In this document: piece by piece, positions 7,513 through 16,969 of the stretch
How positions within the stretch are numbered: the first letter of the stretch is position 1
How the letters are laid out: every line of letters begins with the position of its first letter
Assembly (NCBI RefSeq): GCF_022869825.1
Contig: NZ_CP094971.1
Span: forward strand, 745,501 to 809,500
DNA: 64,000 bases
Origin: Clostridium sp. BJN0001
Lineage (GTDB): Bacteria; Bacillota; Clostridia; Clostridiales; Clostridiaceae
Reading direction: 5' to 3'
Notes under the pieces: model-generated
Told to the model about the DNA's origin: nothing
Seen by the model: only the letters and a program-made list of their open reading frames with translations
Database searches by the model: none
Made by a program: the position numbers and the translations under genes

Positions 7513-10056
7513 GTGATTGAGAAGAAGGAATTGTCAGCAGGATTATCTACATCTGAAGCTGAAAAGAGGCTTAAAAAATTTGGGCTTAATGAACTTAGAA
7601 GTAAAAAGAAAACTTCAGCCCTAAAAATATTTATATCACAATTTAATGATTTTATTGTATGGGTTCTTATTGCTGCAACAGTAATTTCAGGGATAATAGG
7701 TGATATTGCTGATGCAGTAACTATACTTGTAATAGTTATAATTAATTCACTTTTAGGCTTCATTCAGGAATTTAAGACTGAAAAATCACTTGAAGCACTG
7801 AAAAGTCTTGCTGCGCCAACATGTAAAATCGTAAGAGATGGAAGCATAAAAGTTGTAAATTCAATTTATCTTACAATTGGAGACAGAGTTATTTTAGAGT
7901 CTGGAGACAGAATACCAGCAGATGGAATATTTGTAGAGTGCTCAGGTCTTGTTGTTGATGAATCTCTTCTTACAGGTGAATCTGTAGGTGTAAATAAAGA
8001 TACAAAAAAGAATAACAAAGGATATATGGGAACAACAATTGTAAAAGGAAAAGCTATTTTTAACGTTTCTTCTATAGCAATGGAAACAGAAATGGGAAAG
8101 ATTGCAGGACTTATTGAAAATATTGATGATGAAAAATCTCCACTCAGTAAAAAACTTGATTCACTTGGAAAAGTTTTAGTTGTTATATGCCTTATTGTAT
8201 GTGCAATGGTTACCATACTTGGAATTATTCGTGGAAATAATATAACTGAGATGTTTCTTTTAGGTGTAAGTCTTGCAGTTGCAGCAATACCAGAAGGGTT
8301 AGCCGCAATAGTTACAGTTGCACTTGCACTTGGTGTATCAAGAATGCTTAAAAGAAATGCACTTATAAGAAAGCTTCCTGCAGTTGAAACACTTGGTTGT
8401 ACTTCTGTTATATGTTCTGATAAGACAGGGACTTTAACTCAAAACAGAATGACTGTAAAAGAGGTCTATCTAAATGGTTATAATTATAGGCTCTCTCATG
8501 AGAAACTTAAAGATTACAAAATGTTTATGAAGTCACTTGTATACTGTAATGATTGCAGCTACGATTTTACGAAAAAAAATATGGATGAAGCTTTGCATGG
8601 AGATCCTACAGAAACTGCTCTTATAAGATTGTTTTTTAATGATACAAAAGCTCTTCATACTTTTATAAACTCAGCTGAACGTATATTTGATATTCCATTT
8701 GATTCAACAAGAAAGATGATGTCTGTTATAGTAAAAGAACATGGAAAAGAAAAATGTTACGTAAAAGGTGCACCTGAAAGGGTAATAGAAAAATGCAGTT
8801 TCATACTTGAACATGGAAGAGTTAAAACATTTACTATGGCAAAGAAAAAAGAAGTAAATGAATTTATATCATCAATGTCATCAAGAGCATTAAGGTGTAT
8901 TGCAGCAGCATACAAAGAAGAAAAGTTATATAAAGACAAAAGAATTGAAGAAAATCTTATTTTTATAGGAATAGCAGGAAGTATAGATCCTCCTAGAAAA
9001 GAAGCAGAAGATGCTGTTTTAAAATGTAAACTTGCAGGTATAAAGCCTGTTATGATAACTGGAGATCATCCAAACACTGCCCTTGCAATTGCTAAATCTT
9101 TAAACATATGTACAAGTAAAGATCAAGTAATGACAGGTGATGATCTTAATAAAATTTCTGATGATGTTTTAAGCAAAAAAACAGATAAAGTAAGGGTATT
9201 TGCAAGGGTATCTCCAAACCATAAGTTAAGAATTGTAAAAGCCTTTAAAAGTAAAGGAAATATAGTTGCAATGACAGGAGATGGAGTAAATGATGCTCCA
9301 GCAATAAAAGAAGCTGATATAGGAATAGCTATGGGACTTTCAGGGACAGACGTTACTAAAGAAGCTTCGTCTATGATACTTATGGATGATAATTTTAAGA
9401 CAATAGTATCTGCGGTAGAAGAGGGAAGAATAATTTATGATAATATAAGAAAATTTATAAGATATCTTCTTTCATGTAATCTTGGAGAAGTTCTTACAAT
9501 GTTTCTTGCAAGTATTTTTTATCTGCCAAACCCATTAAATCCAATTCAGATACTTCTTGTAAATCTTGCAACAGATGGTCTTCCTGCAATAGCACTTGGT
9601 GTTGATCCAGCAGATAAAGACATAATGAACCAGATGCCGAGAAAGAAAAATGAAAGCATATTTGCAAGAGGTCTTGTTGAAAAGATATTAATAAGAGGAT
9701 CGTTAATAGGAATATGTACTCTTCTTGCCTTTATGACAGGAAGATACTTTAGAATGGATTTAAAGACATGTAGAACACTTGCTTTATGTACACTTGTATT
9801 TTCACAGCTTATTCATGTATTTGAATGTAGGTCCGAAAGACACTCAATATTTGAGATAAATTTATTTAGCAATATTTATCTTTTAGGAGCTGTAGTTATT
9901 TCAATAATTATGATATGCTGCGTTTTATATATTCCTTTCTTAAGAGTAATATTTCATACAGTTTCACTTAATATTGCACAAATTTTGATTGTAATATTTT
10001 ATTCTGGAATAATAGCTCTTATAAATAGTGTATATTTACTTATAAAAAGCAAGTAA
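7513..10056 (+). CDS. Cation-translocating P-type ATPase, probably Ca2+ (PMR1/SERCA-like, P2)
   Basis: Membrane ATP-driven cation exporter, 847 aa from the GTG at 7513. The upstream in-frame GTG at 7495 overlaps the AGGAGG that serves this start. Order: N-terminal cation-ATPase domain; TM1-2; actuator domain with LTGES (~153); TM4 with AAIPEGLA, the PEGL of Ca2+ pumps; phosphorylation site DKTGTLT (Asp ~303); nucleotide domain with KGAPE; hinge MTGDGVNDAP (~587); and a C-terminal TM bundle. TM5 SCNLGEVL and TM6 NLATDGLPA carry the Asn/Glu and Asn/Thr/Asp positions that bind both Ca2+ ions in SERCA, so Ca2+ is favoured. Mg2+, Na+ or mixed specificity cannot be ruled out. Stands alone. Confidence 0.9.
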   Translation: MIEKKELSAGLSTSEAEKRLKKFGLNELRSKKKTSALKIFISQFNDFIVWVLIAATVISGIIGDIADAVTILVIVIINSLLGFIQEFKTEKSLEALKSLAAPTCKIVRDGSIKVVNSIYLTIGDRVILESGDRIPADGIFVECSGLVVDESLLTGESVGVNKDTKKNNKGYMGTTIVKGKAIFNVSSIAMETEMGKIAGLIENIDDEKSPLSKKLDSLGKVLVVICLIVCAMVTILGIIRGNNITEMFLLGVSLAVAAIPEGLAAIVTVALALGVSRMLKRNALIRKLPAVETLGCTSVICSDKTGTLTQNRMTVKEVYLNGYNYRLSHEKLKDYKMFMKSLVYCNDCSYDFTKKNMDEALHGDPTETALIRLFFNDTKALHTFINSAERIFDIPFDSTRKMMSVIVKEHGKEKCYVKGAPERVIEKCSFILEHGRVKTFTMAKKKEVNEFISSMSSRALRCIAAAYKEEKLYKDKRIEENLIFIGIAGSIDPPRKEAEDAVLKCKLAGIKPVMITGDHPNTALAIAKSLNICTSKDQVMTGDDLNKISDDVLSKKTDKVRVFARVSPNHKLRIVKAFKSKGNIVAMTGDGVNDAPAIKEADIGIAMGLSGTDVTKEASSMILMDDNFKTIVSAVEEGRIIYDNIRKFIRYLLSCNLGEVLTMFLASIFYLPNPLNPIQILLVNLATDGLPAIALGVDPADKDIMNQMPRKKNESIFARGLVEKILIRGSLIGICTLLAFMTGRYFRMDLKTCRTLALCTLVFSQLIHVFECRSERHSIFEINLFSNIYLLGAVVISIIMICCVLYIPFLRVIFHTVSLNIAQILIVIFYSGIIALINSVYLLIKSK

Positions 10057-10275
10057 AATAACAAAGAACAAATGACAGTCCAAATGACAAAGCACAAATG
10101 ACAGTCTAAATGACAAAGCACAAATGACAAATGACAAATGTGGATGTTTCTGCTCAAAATCGCAGAAACGTAGAATTTATTGAGCTTTCGCTTCAGGCGA
10201 AAGCTGTAGTTTTTTGCGAGAATCGCAAAAAAACCATACAATGAAATTCTGAAAGAATTTCCACCTAAAATTATC
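10057..10275 (+). repeat. Multi-hairpin intergenic element, copy B, left part (interrupted by IS)
   Basis: Same module order as copy A. An expanded left arm has an imperfect ~27-bp tandem repeat built on ACAAAGCACAAATGACA (10063-10140). Then H1 GTTTCTGC/GCAGAAAC (10146-10169, larger loop), H2 AGCTTTCGC/GCGAAAGCT (10183-10205), H3 TTTTTTGCG/CGCAAAAAA (~10211-10234) and H4 GAAATTCT/AGAATTTC (10243-10261). The element is cut at TTATC 10271-10275 by an insertion sequence and resumes at 11646. Confidence 0.85.
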
Positions 10276-10338
10276 GGAGGGCTCCCCGTTAAATGGACAA
10301 TATTAAGTTAATACTCGTTAATTCTTAATATTCTGTAA

Positions 10339-11280
10339 TTATGCTGCTAATTTCATTAGATAGTAATCATGAGGAGGAATATATCCAATAGATGAATGTA
10401 TTCTCTCATGATTATATCTATAAACAAAATCACCTACATCATTTTTTATGTGATCTAAATTCCAATATATCATTCCGGTAAGGCATTCATCTTGAAGATA
10501 TCTATGATATGATTCTATGAATGCATTATAATTTGGACTGTGTACTGGAATTCTTTCATGAAGAACACCTTCATCAAGGCATCCTTTCTCAAAAACTCCA
10601 CTAATAAATTGACTACCGTTATCGGTACGAAGTACTACTGTTTTATCTTTAGCATAGTTTAAGCCTCTGTTATATAGAGCTTCTAACATAACTTTTTTAG
10701 CAACAGAACCTGTAGCAGATAAGTCAATTGAATATGCCACTATTTCTCTATCAAAAACATCGATTATTGAAGTTATATAGGCTGTTTTTTTATTACCAGC
10801 AATAAATGCATATTTGATATCCATTTGCCATAATTGATTAGAAGCTGTAACTTTTCTGCTTTCGCAGGTACGTGACATTCTTCTTTTCTGTCTTTTATAG
10901 TAGTTTCCTAATAAATTTAAATTTTTCATTAGTCTTCTAACTTTCTTCTTATTAATTTTTAAATTGTACTTCTTTCTAAATCTTAACTCACCGGTAACTT
11001 TTTTATATCCATATTTTCGCGATGTTTTCTTACTTCTAATTTCTGTTATATACTTTTGAATAGTTATATCAGATATTTTGATATTATCGAATGTTAAACT
11101 GTATCCAGGGACCTTTCTACCTACGTTAGCGTAGCTTCTTTTAACAATATATTTCTGTTTTGAATAATATGTGGATCTAGAAATCCGTAATATTTTAAGT
11201 ACTATTGTTACTTTATATCCAAGTTTAATCCATTTGTGGGCACTTAAAATTTTATATTCTAGTGTTATTTGTTTTTTTTT
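10339..11280 (-). pseudogene. IS3 transposase OrfB, interrupted by a frameshift
   Basis: The 3' part (10339 to about 11030) encodes the rve/DDE integrase core in one frame: Asp in WQMDIKYAF, Asp in RTDNGSQF and Glu in NAFIESYHRYLQDE, with the usual YNHERIHSSIGYIPP tail. The N-terminal HTH_21 part (about 11040-11280, with AHKWIKLGYKV and ILRISRSTYYSKQ) is in another frame that stops at 10983-10985. The expected junction KYGYKKVTGELR continues only in the DDE frame. So one indel near 11024-11050 separates DNA binding from catalysis, and the element is probably immobile unless rescued in trans. A sequencing error in an A-run is possible. Confidence 0.78.
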
Positions 11281-11564
11281 AGAAGATCTTCAAGAATAGC
11301 TATTTTTAGTTTTTGCTCCTCAATTTTTTCCTGAGCTTTTTTGTATTCACGCTTATAATTAGGTATCAATTTTGTATCTTTTGGTTCTTTTGGTTCTAGT
11401 GTTTGCCTATATCTACGGTAATTATTTACCCAATAGCTTAATTGTACAGCATTAATATCATATTTTTTAGCAATAAGTATATTGCTTCCAGACTCTAAAA
11501 CTTCAGTAACAAATTTAACTCTTTCTTTCTCTGTAAATGTTCTTCTAAATTTAATTTTCTCCAT
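11265..11564 (-). CDS. IS3 transposase OrfA (HTH protein)
   Basis: 99-aa helix-turn-helix subunit. The ATG at 11564 follows AGGAGGTC; an upstream in-frame ATG at 11588 precedes that ribosome site and is unlikely. KFRRTFTEKERVKFVTEVL and the following INAVQLSYWVNNYR are the HTH and its wing. The C-terminal EKIEEQKLKIAILEDLLKK is the leucine-zipper helix of IS3 OrfA. The 3' end passes a nine-A run, a typical slippery site for programmed frameshifting into OrfB, whose N-terminal frame overlaps here. Confidence 0.85.
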   Translation of the reverse strand: MEKIKFRRTFTEKERVKFVTEVLESGSNILIAKKYDINAVQLSYWVNNYRRYRQTLEPKEPKDTKLIPNYKREYKKAQEKIEEQKLKIAILEDLLKKNK

Positions 11565-11645
11565 ATAAAAAGACCTCCTAATTATCATATTTATATATTA
11601 ATTATTTTAATTAATATTGTCCAATCTAATTAGGGGGGCTATAAG

Positions 11646-11728
11646 TTATCAATTATCCATTATTAATTCTCAATTTGACTGGAATTTTAACATGATTTGT
11701 CATTTGTCATTTAACAATTTGTCATTTT
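11646..11728 (+). repeat. Multi-hairpin intergenic element, copy B, right part
   Basis: TTATCAATTATCCATT words followed by the right arm TTTGTCATTTGTCATTT and AACAATTTGTCATTTT, the same order as the end of copies A and D. It continues the element broken at 10275. It ends at the stop of the deacetylase gene on the opposite strand. Confidence 0.8.
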
Positions 11729-11729
11729 C

Positions 11730-12632
11730 CTACAGTTCGTCTAGTGATTTAAATTCATATCCCTCGTCTTTTAATTGCGAAAGTACAGATTTTAAAATTT
11801 TTGCGTTTGTATCAGATACTGCGTGAAGAAGCATTATGCATCCAGGATGACTTCCATTTGTTATTTTTTTTACTGCAAAATCATCAGAAGGCTGATCATG
11901 AATAAGCCAGTCTTTATATGCAAAACTCCAGAATATTGTTTTATATCCAAGCTCTTTTGTCATCTCAAGAGATTTTTGTGAGTATTTACCCATAGGAGGT
12001 CTAAAATATTTTTTCATTTCTTTGCCTGTTACACGCTTGTAAGCATCTTCAACCCCTGTAAATTCAGCTTTAAATTTAGAAGGATCAGTTATCTGAGCCA
12101 TTGATGGATGATGAACTGAATGATTTCCAACTATGTGTCCTTCGTCAGCCATTCTTTTTATAAGTTCAGGTTCTTTGTCTATATACGGCTTTACAACGAA
12201 AAAGGCTGCAGGTATATTAAGTTCTTTAAGAGTGTCAAGTATCTTAGGTGTGTTTCCATTTTCATACCCTTCATCAAAGGTAAGATATATAACTTTTTCA
12301 TCTGTATTTTTTAAATAAAATGCATCATTCTCTTTTAAAAATGAAAATGATTCTCTTGGACATTCAGAAGGATTTCCTTTTCCCTTGCTTACATAATACC
12401 AGTTAAGTTCACCTTTAGGATTAATTGCCGCTGAAAAGATGCTATCAAGATCTTCTGCATCTTTTAAGTCGCCTATAATATCATCATTTATTACACATTC
12501 GTCATCGCAAGCTTCTACTGCTGATGAATTTGCACTTTCATTATTATTTTCTATAGCTTTTATATTTGTTTTGGGAATTATAAAAGACATAATGAGTGGA
12601 ATTATTAAAAATTTTATTGAATTCCTATTCAA
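11730..12632 (-). CDS. pdaA: Polysaccharide deacetylase, PdaA-type (delta-lactam-forming de-N-acetylase)
   Basis: 300-aa exported carbohydrate esterase 4 protein. The N-terminal segment (FLIIPLIMSFII) is a signal peptide or anchor. The NodB domain starts with VIYLTFDEGYENG; the TFDEGYENG form, rather than TFDDGP, is typical of PdaA, which removes N-acetyl from muramic acid during spore-cortex muramic-delta-lactam synthesis. Metal ligands are the Asp of this motif and the histidines of GNHSVHH; FRPPMGKYS and LLHAVS complete the family motifs. I place the start at TTG 12632, six bases after GAGGTG; the upstream GTG 12641 is part of that ribosome site. Implies a spore former. Confidence 0.88.
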   Translation of the reverse strand: MNRNSIKFLIIPLIMSFIIPKTNIKAIENNNESANSSAVEACDDECVINDDIIGDLKDAEDLDSIFSAAINPKGELNWYYVSKGKGNPSECPRESFSFLKENDAFYLKNTDEKVIYLTFDEGYENGNTPKILDTLKELNIPAAFFVVKPYIDKEPELIKRMADEGHIVGNHSVHHPSMAQITDPSKFKAEFTGVEDAYKRVTGKEMKKYFRPPMGKYSQKSLEMTKELGYKTIFWSFAYKDWLIHDQPSDDFAVKKITNGSHPGCIMLLHAVSDTNAKILKSVLSQLKDEGYEFKSLDEL

Positions 12633-12736
12633 AACTAACACCTCATTTATTATAAATTTATATTTTTAGTTTTTACAGAAAGTAAAAATATAATCAAGAG
12701 AAAATATGGATATTTATTAAAATCATTTTTTGAAAG

Positions 12737-12765
12737 TTGAAAATTAAGTATATCTAGAGTATAAT
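12737..12765 (+). promoter_or_regulatory. Sigma-A-type promoter for ychF
   Basis: TTGAAA (12737-12742), 17-bp spacer, TATAAT (12760-12765), 47 bp before the ychF start codon. Confidence 0.8.
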
Positions 12766-12812
12766 TTTATAGATATATTAAACATGAAATATATGAAAGG
12801 AATGTACATATA

Positions 12813-13910
12813 ATGAAGTTAGGTATAGTTGGTTTACCAAATGTAGGGAAAAGTACACTATTCAATGCAATCACAAAGGCTGGTGCAGAATCTGCAAACT
12901 ATCCATTCTGTACAATTGAGCCAAATGTTGGTGTTGTAAGCGTGCCAGATAAAAGATTAGACGTTTTAGAGAAAATGTATAATTCAAAGAAAAAAGTTTA
13001 TACAGCAATTGAATTTTACGATATTGCAGGACTCGTAAAAGGCGCATCAAAAGGCGAAGGTTTAGGAAATAAATTTTTATCTCATATAAGAGAAGCTGCA
13101 GCAATAGTTCATGTTGTAAGATGTTTTGATGATGAAAACATAGTTCATGTAGATGGCTCTGTAGATCCTATAAGAGATATAGAAACAATAAATTTAGAAC
13201 TTATTTTTTCAGATTTAGAAATTCTTGATAGAAGAATTGAAAAAACAGTAAAGGTTGCAAGATCAGGAGATAAGAGAGCAAAAAAAGAACTTGAGATTAT
13301 GGAGAAGATAAAAGTACATCTTGAGAATAATAAACCTGTAAGAACTCTTGAAACTACTGAAGATGAAGATGAGTTTATAACAGGACTTTTCTTAATTACA
13401 TCAAAACCAGTACTATATGTATGTAATGTATCTGAAAATGATATTTCAGAAAACAATGGTCAAAATGAATACGTAAAGAAAGTTGAAGAATATGCTACAA
13501 AAGAAAATTCTGAAGCTTTAGTTGTTAGTGCAAAAATAGAAGAAGAGTTATCTGGTCTTGAAGATGATGAAAAAAATGAAATGCTTGAAGCATATGGTCT
13601 TGAAGAATCAGGTCTTGATAAAGTAATAGAGGCAAGCTATAAATTATTAGGACTTATAAGCTTTTTAACAGCTGGAGAACCTGAGGTAAGAGCATGGACA
13701 ATAAGAAAAGGAACTAAAGCACCACAGGCAGCAGGTAAGATTCATACAGATATAGAGAGAGGCTTTATAAGAGCTGAAGTAGTTTCATATGAAGATTTAG
13801 TTGAATGTAAAAGTGAAGCTAATGCGAAAGAAAATGGAAAATTCAGACTTGAAGGAAAAGATTATGTTATGCAGGATGGAGATGTAGTTAACTTCAGATT
13901 TAATGTTTAA
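12813..13910 (+). CDS. ychF: Redox-regulated ATPase YchF (Obg family)
   Basis: 365-aa cytosolic P-loop NTPase of the Obg/YchF family that prefers ATP, binds ribosomes and affects stress responses. G1 is GLPNVGKST (residues 5-13). G3-like DIAGLVKGASKGEGLG and a C-terminal TGS domain (TAGEPEVRAWTIRKG onward) complete the usual layout. Length matches the 363-366 aa norm. Single gene with its own promoter and terminator. Confidence 0.95.
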   Translation: MKLGIVGLPNVGKSTLFNAITKAGAESANYPFCTIEPNVGVVSVPDKRLDVLEKMYNSKKKVYTAIEFYDIAGLVKGASKGEGLGNKFLSHIREAAAIVHVVRCFDDENIVHVDGSVDPIRDIETINLELIFSDLEILDRRIEKTVKVARSGDKRAKKELEIMEKIKVHLENNKPVRTLETTEDEDEFITGLFLITSKPVLYVCNVSENDISENNGQNEYVKKVEEYATKENSEALVVSAKIEEELSGLEDDEKNEMLEAYGLEESGLDKVIEASYKLLGLISFLTAGEPEVRAWTIRKGTKAPQAAGKIHTDIERGFIRAEVVSYEDLVECKSEANAKENGKFRLEGKDYVMQDGDVVNFRFNV

Positions 13911-13960
13911 TAAAAATATAAAATATTAATTTCTGTATTTATAATTCTACATTCTTAATT

Positions 13961-13992
13961 AATAAAGAGGCTGCGGAAGCCTCTTTATTTTC
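13961..13992 (+). terminator. Rho-independent terminator after ychF
   Basis: Perfect 12-pair stem AATAAAGAGGCT/AGCCTCTTTATT with a GCGGA-type loop and T-rich tail. Confidence 0.9.
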
Positions 13993-14062
13993 TTTAAGTA
14001 GATTTTATTTTTAAATTTTGGTAAAATAATATTTATTAAATAGAAGGTGGGTGATTTATTTA

Positions 14063-15790
14063 ATGTCTGAAAAGCTAAGTATTGAAAAGAAAAAAGATTA
14101 TATTTCATCATCGCTTACAATGATTATTACACTAGTTATGATTCTTATAATTTCGCTTTTATGCAAAACTATAATGGGGAAAGCACCTAATACAAAATCA
14201 ATTACTATCGCTGAAAATTCAGCAGAGGAAGCATTTTATAACAGAGACTATGAAAGGTCAATAAATTTATATGAAGATCTTTTAAAGAAGGATCCATGGC
14301 CATTATATAAGGTGAAAATAGCTGAAATTTATTCTATACAGGGTGATTATGACAAATCTAATGCACTTTTACAAGAAGCTTATGAAGACAGAAACAGCAT
14401 AATAGACACCGAGGGAAAAGAAGACTATGAGGATAAAGATAGAGAACTTGCAAACTATATAGTCTTTACTTTTTATATGAATGGTGAGTATAAAAAGGCA
14501 CTCGAGTATGGGGAAATGTTTTTTAAAGATTATAGTGATGATAAAAAGTTATTAAAAACAATGTTTACTGTTTATATGACTAATCATGAAATTGATAAGG
14601 CAAAGGACATAGTAAATGATTATCCAGAAGACGATAGTGATTCTAAGGATTTGGCTAATCTTGGAAGAATGTATATGCTTATTGATGATTATGATAATGG
14701 ATTCGACCTTTTAAAAAAGGCATATGAAAATGATAAAGATGAAGTTAAGGTTTTTGATGTAATAGCACAGATAGCAGATTATAATAAAGACAAAATAATG
14801 AGGAAGATATCAGACTTATCTAAGAAAGACGAGGATGAAGATGTTTATAAGCTATGGATGGCAAAAATTTATTCTATGAGTCCGTATTCAGCTTATGAGT
14901 CACTTGATATATTAAATGAAATAAGAGATAGTGAAGGAGATAGCATAAATTTTAAGCTTATTGAGTCAAATGCATATGAAAATAGTGGAGATGAAGAGGA
15001 ATCAAATAAAATATTAAGCTTAATAATATCAGATAAGGATAAATCATTTATAGGATATCATACAGCTGCATGGCAGGAATTTAACGATGGAAGTTATGAT
15101 AATGCTTTAGATGATTGTAAAAAAAGCATACTTTTAAATAAGGATTATGCAGATAATTATGGATTTTTAATTCCTGAAATTATGGAAAAACAGAATAAAG
15201 AAGATGAGGCTGAACCATACTTTAGAACAGCTTTATATAAGGAACCTTTTAATTATAATATAATGATAAAAATTGCTAAATATTATTTAAATACAAGTAG
15301 TGATAATAATATGTCACTTAAATATTATAATCTCGCATCTAAGATAAAACCTGATGATGCAGAAATATATTATAATATAGCTCTTATTAACATAAATGAG
15401 CAAAATAATAATGAGGCAGTCCTTAATCTTAATAAATGCATAAAGATAGATCCGCAAAATAGTAAATATTTTAGAACGATTAGTACTGTCTATTCTAATA
15501 TTGGAGAAAACGAGAAAGCTCTTAAAAATATAAAGAATGCTTATGCACTTAACAAAAATGATATTTTGACTTTAAATAATGCAGGATGTTATTATATCTC
15601 AGTTGAAGGCGATATACAAAGAGGAATGGTAAACTTAAAAGCAGCTTATCAAGAAATGGATGAAGATACAGGAGACGATGAGAGAAAGATAATAACAGAT
15701 AATTATTCAAAAGCAAAGAAAATATATGACGAGTACAATAAGATGGATGGAAGAGATATAAGTATACCAGAATTTAAATTATTCTACTAG
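14063..15790 (+). CDS. Membrane-anchored TPR-repeat protein
   Basis: 575-aa protein with a short cytosolic N-terminus, one membrane helix (about residues 17-38, LTMIITLVMILIISLLC) and a long, acidic, presumably extracytoplasmic region of tetratricopeptide repeats. Recognisable repeat units include AFYNRDYERSINLYEDLLKK, the KPDDAEIYYNIALININEQ unit, and the IGENEKALKNIKNAYALN unit. TPRs scaffold protein contacts; the target is unknown. I choose ATG 14063, since GGTGGGTGA ends 8 nt before it; the upstream GTG 14051 lies in this ribosome site. It is followed 28 bp later by a second membrane protein and uppP, suggesting an envelope-related operon. Confidence 0.8.
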   Translation: MSEKLSIEKKKDYISSSLTMIITLVMILIISLLCKTIMGKAPNTKSITIAENSAEEAFYNRDYERSINLYEDLLKKDPWPLYKVKIAEIYSIQGDYDKSNALLQEAYEDRNSIIDTEGKEDYEDKDRELANYIVFTFYMNGEYKKALEYGEMFFKDYSDDKKLLKTMFTVYMTNHEIDKAKDIVNDYPEDDSDSKDLANLGRMYMLIDDYDNGFDLLKKAYENDKDEVKVFDVIAQIADYNKDKIMRKISDLSKKDEDEDVYKLWMAKIYSMSPYSAYESLDILNEIRDSEGDSINFKLIESNAYENSGDEEESNKILSLIISDKDKSFIGYHTAAWQEFNDGSYDNALDDCKKSILLNKDYADNYGFLIPEIMEKQNKEDEAEPYFRTALYKEPFNYNIMIKIAKYYLNTSSDNNMSLKYYNLASKIKPDDAEIYYNIALININEQNNNEAVLNLNKCIKIDPQNSKYFRTISTVYSNIGENEKALKNIKNAYALNKNDILTLNNAGCYYISVEGDIQRGMVNLKAAYQEMDEDTGDDERKIITDNYSKAKKIYDEYNKMDGRDISIPEFKLFY

Positions 15791-15818
15791 TTAACTCTTT
15801 ATAATGGGGGAGATATTT

Positions 15819-16946
15819 ATGGATCAGACTAAGGCGAACAATATAAGGATAATAAGTGGGTTAATAATAGCAATTGTTATAATAATTCTGTGTATAATAA
15901 ATACTATTCAAGGAAGAAGAACTGGTCTTAAAGTTATATCTTGGGATAATTATTATAACGAAAATAATATACAATTTTTTTATGAAAATCAAAAAAGTGA
16001 TAAAATTGAAAAACTTAATGCAGCTTATAAAGTAAGTGATTTTGTAGGCTCAGAAAGTTCTGAAATTGAAAAAGTTCTTAAAACAGTTGAAATTCTTAAT
16101 AGTATAGTTCAGATAGATGATGTAGCAGATACAAATATAACAAATGGAGCTGACATAATAACTTCTTTAGAAGGAAGAAAAAAAGTTTCTTTAAATGATG
16201 CTTCAATAATAGAGAGAGATCTTATTTATGCTGCGGGTTTTTATTCAAGAATAGGCACATTTAGAAAAAAAGATTCTCAATTTAAAGAAAAAGAAGCTCA
16301 GTATAATGTAATTGAGTATTGGAGCAATGAAGATCAAAAATGGGTAATGATTGATTTTAGAGATTTAGGATACTTTAGCAGTGCAGATAAGAAATTATCT
16401 GCAGTAGAAGTTATGAATTCTGAGATAAAGGATATATCATATCTTGGTAATACTTCACAAAATGATTATAAAAATATGATAAAAAAATATCTTATATCAT
16501 ATTCACTTAATATAGATAATACAATAAAAAAAGATAAGAGTAATACGCAAGTAACGTATCTTGTAGATAAGGCAGTACCTGAACTTAAATATAATAATGC
16601 ATTTGCACCGCCTTCTATATTTACAAAGAAAAAGGAATTATTCGAAAAAAGTCCATTTAATTCAGAACTACAAGAAGATGAAAAAGCGTATCTTCTTGTA
16701 GTAGCAGTTCCAGATAAGGATACTGAAAAAAATAAATTGAAAGTTAAATTATTATTATCAGCATTTAAGGATGATAAGATAGTTAATTCATTTTATATAA
16801 AAGTAAATGATTCTGATTTCGAAAATATCAGCAAATATAAAACAATAGATTTACCAAAAGGAAAAATCAAGCTAGAACTTTCTTTAGATGGTGAAAATGT
16901 TATTGATACCGTAGAAATTGATAACCAAAAAGAAGATTACAGCTAA
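15819..16946 (+). CDS. Unknown membrane-anchored protein, possible degenerate transglutaminase-like fold
   Basis: 375 aa from ATG 15819; the upstream ATG 15804 is within the GGGGGAG ribosome site. One N-terminal membrane helix (residues ~9-28) is followed by an extracytoplasmic region. I do not recognise a family with certainty. The stretch RDLIYAAGFYSRIGTF, then about 15 residues on NVIEYWSNEDQKWVMIDFRD, has the spacing of the His-to-Asp part of transglutaminase-like proteins (HAWVEVY...W..VD), but the His is replaced by Asn and no clear catalytic Cys precedes it. A non-catalytic fold is therefore possible. The last ~100 residues look like a beta-sandwich. Adjacent to the TPR protein and uppP. 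Confidence 0.6.
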   Translation: MDQTKANNIRIISGLIIAIVIIILCIINTIQGRRTGLKVISWDNYYNENNIQFFYENQKSDKIEKLNAAYKVSDFVGSESSEIEKVLKTVEILNSIVQIDDVADTNITNGADIITSLEGRKKVSLNDASIIERDLIYAAGFYSRIGTFRKKDSQFKEKEAQYNVIEYWSNEDQKWVMIDFRDLGYFSSADKKLSAVEVMNSEIKDISYLGNTSQNDYKNMIKKYLISYSLNIDNTIKKDKSNTQVTYLVDKAVPELKYNNAFAPPSIFTKKKELFEKSPFNSELQEDEKAYLLVVAVPDKDTEKNKLKVKLLLSAFKDDKIVNSFYIKVNDSDFENISKYKTIDLPKGKIKLELSLDGENVIDTVEIDNQKEDYS

Positions 16947-16969
16947 ATAATAAAGATAATTGAAAGTGA

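Larger units (their letters stand above)
10276..11645 (-). mobile_element. IS3-family insertion sequence (1.37 kb), transposase frameshifted
   Basis: Encodes orfA and a broken orfB on the minus strand. The ends are imperfect inverted repeats: both contain TGGACAATATTA (10294-10305, and inverted at 11612-11623) preceded by a C-rich block (GGCTCCCC against the inverse AGCCCCCC). It is flanked by TTATC at 10271-10275 and 11646-11650, a candidate 5-bp target duplication. Removing the IS and one TTATC restores the sequence order of copies A and D of the multi-hairpin element (CCACCTAAA then TTATCAATTATCC), which supports these borders. The size fits IS3 elements. Confidence 0.85.

Noticed and set aside
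9999-10241. 80-codon minus-strand ORF after the P-type ATPase
   Set aside because: Translation of the repeat arm ([15 protein letters not shown] is the GGACAAATGACA words read backwards).
11617-11826. 69-codon plus-strand ORF
   Set aside because: Runs from the IS end through the repeat into the antisense of pdaA; no coding signal.
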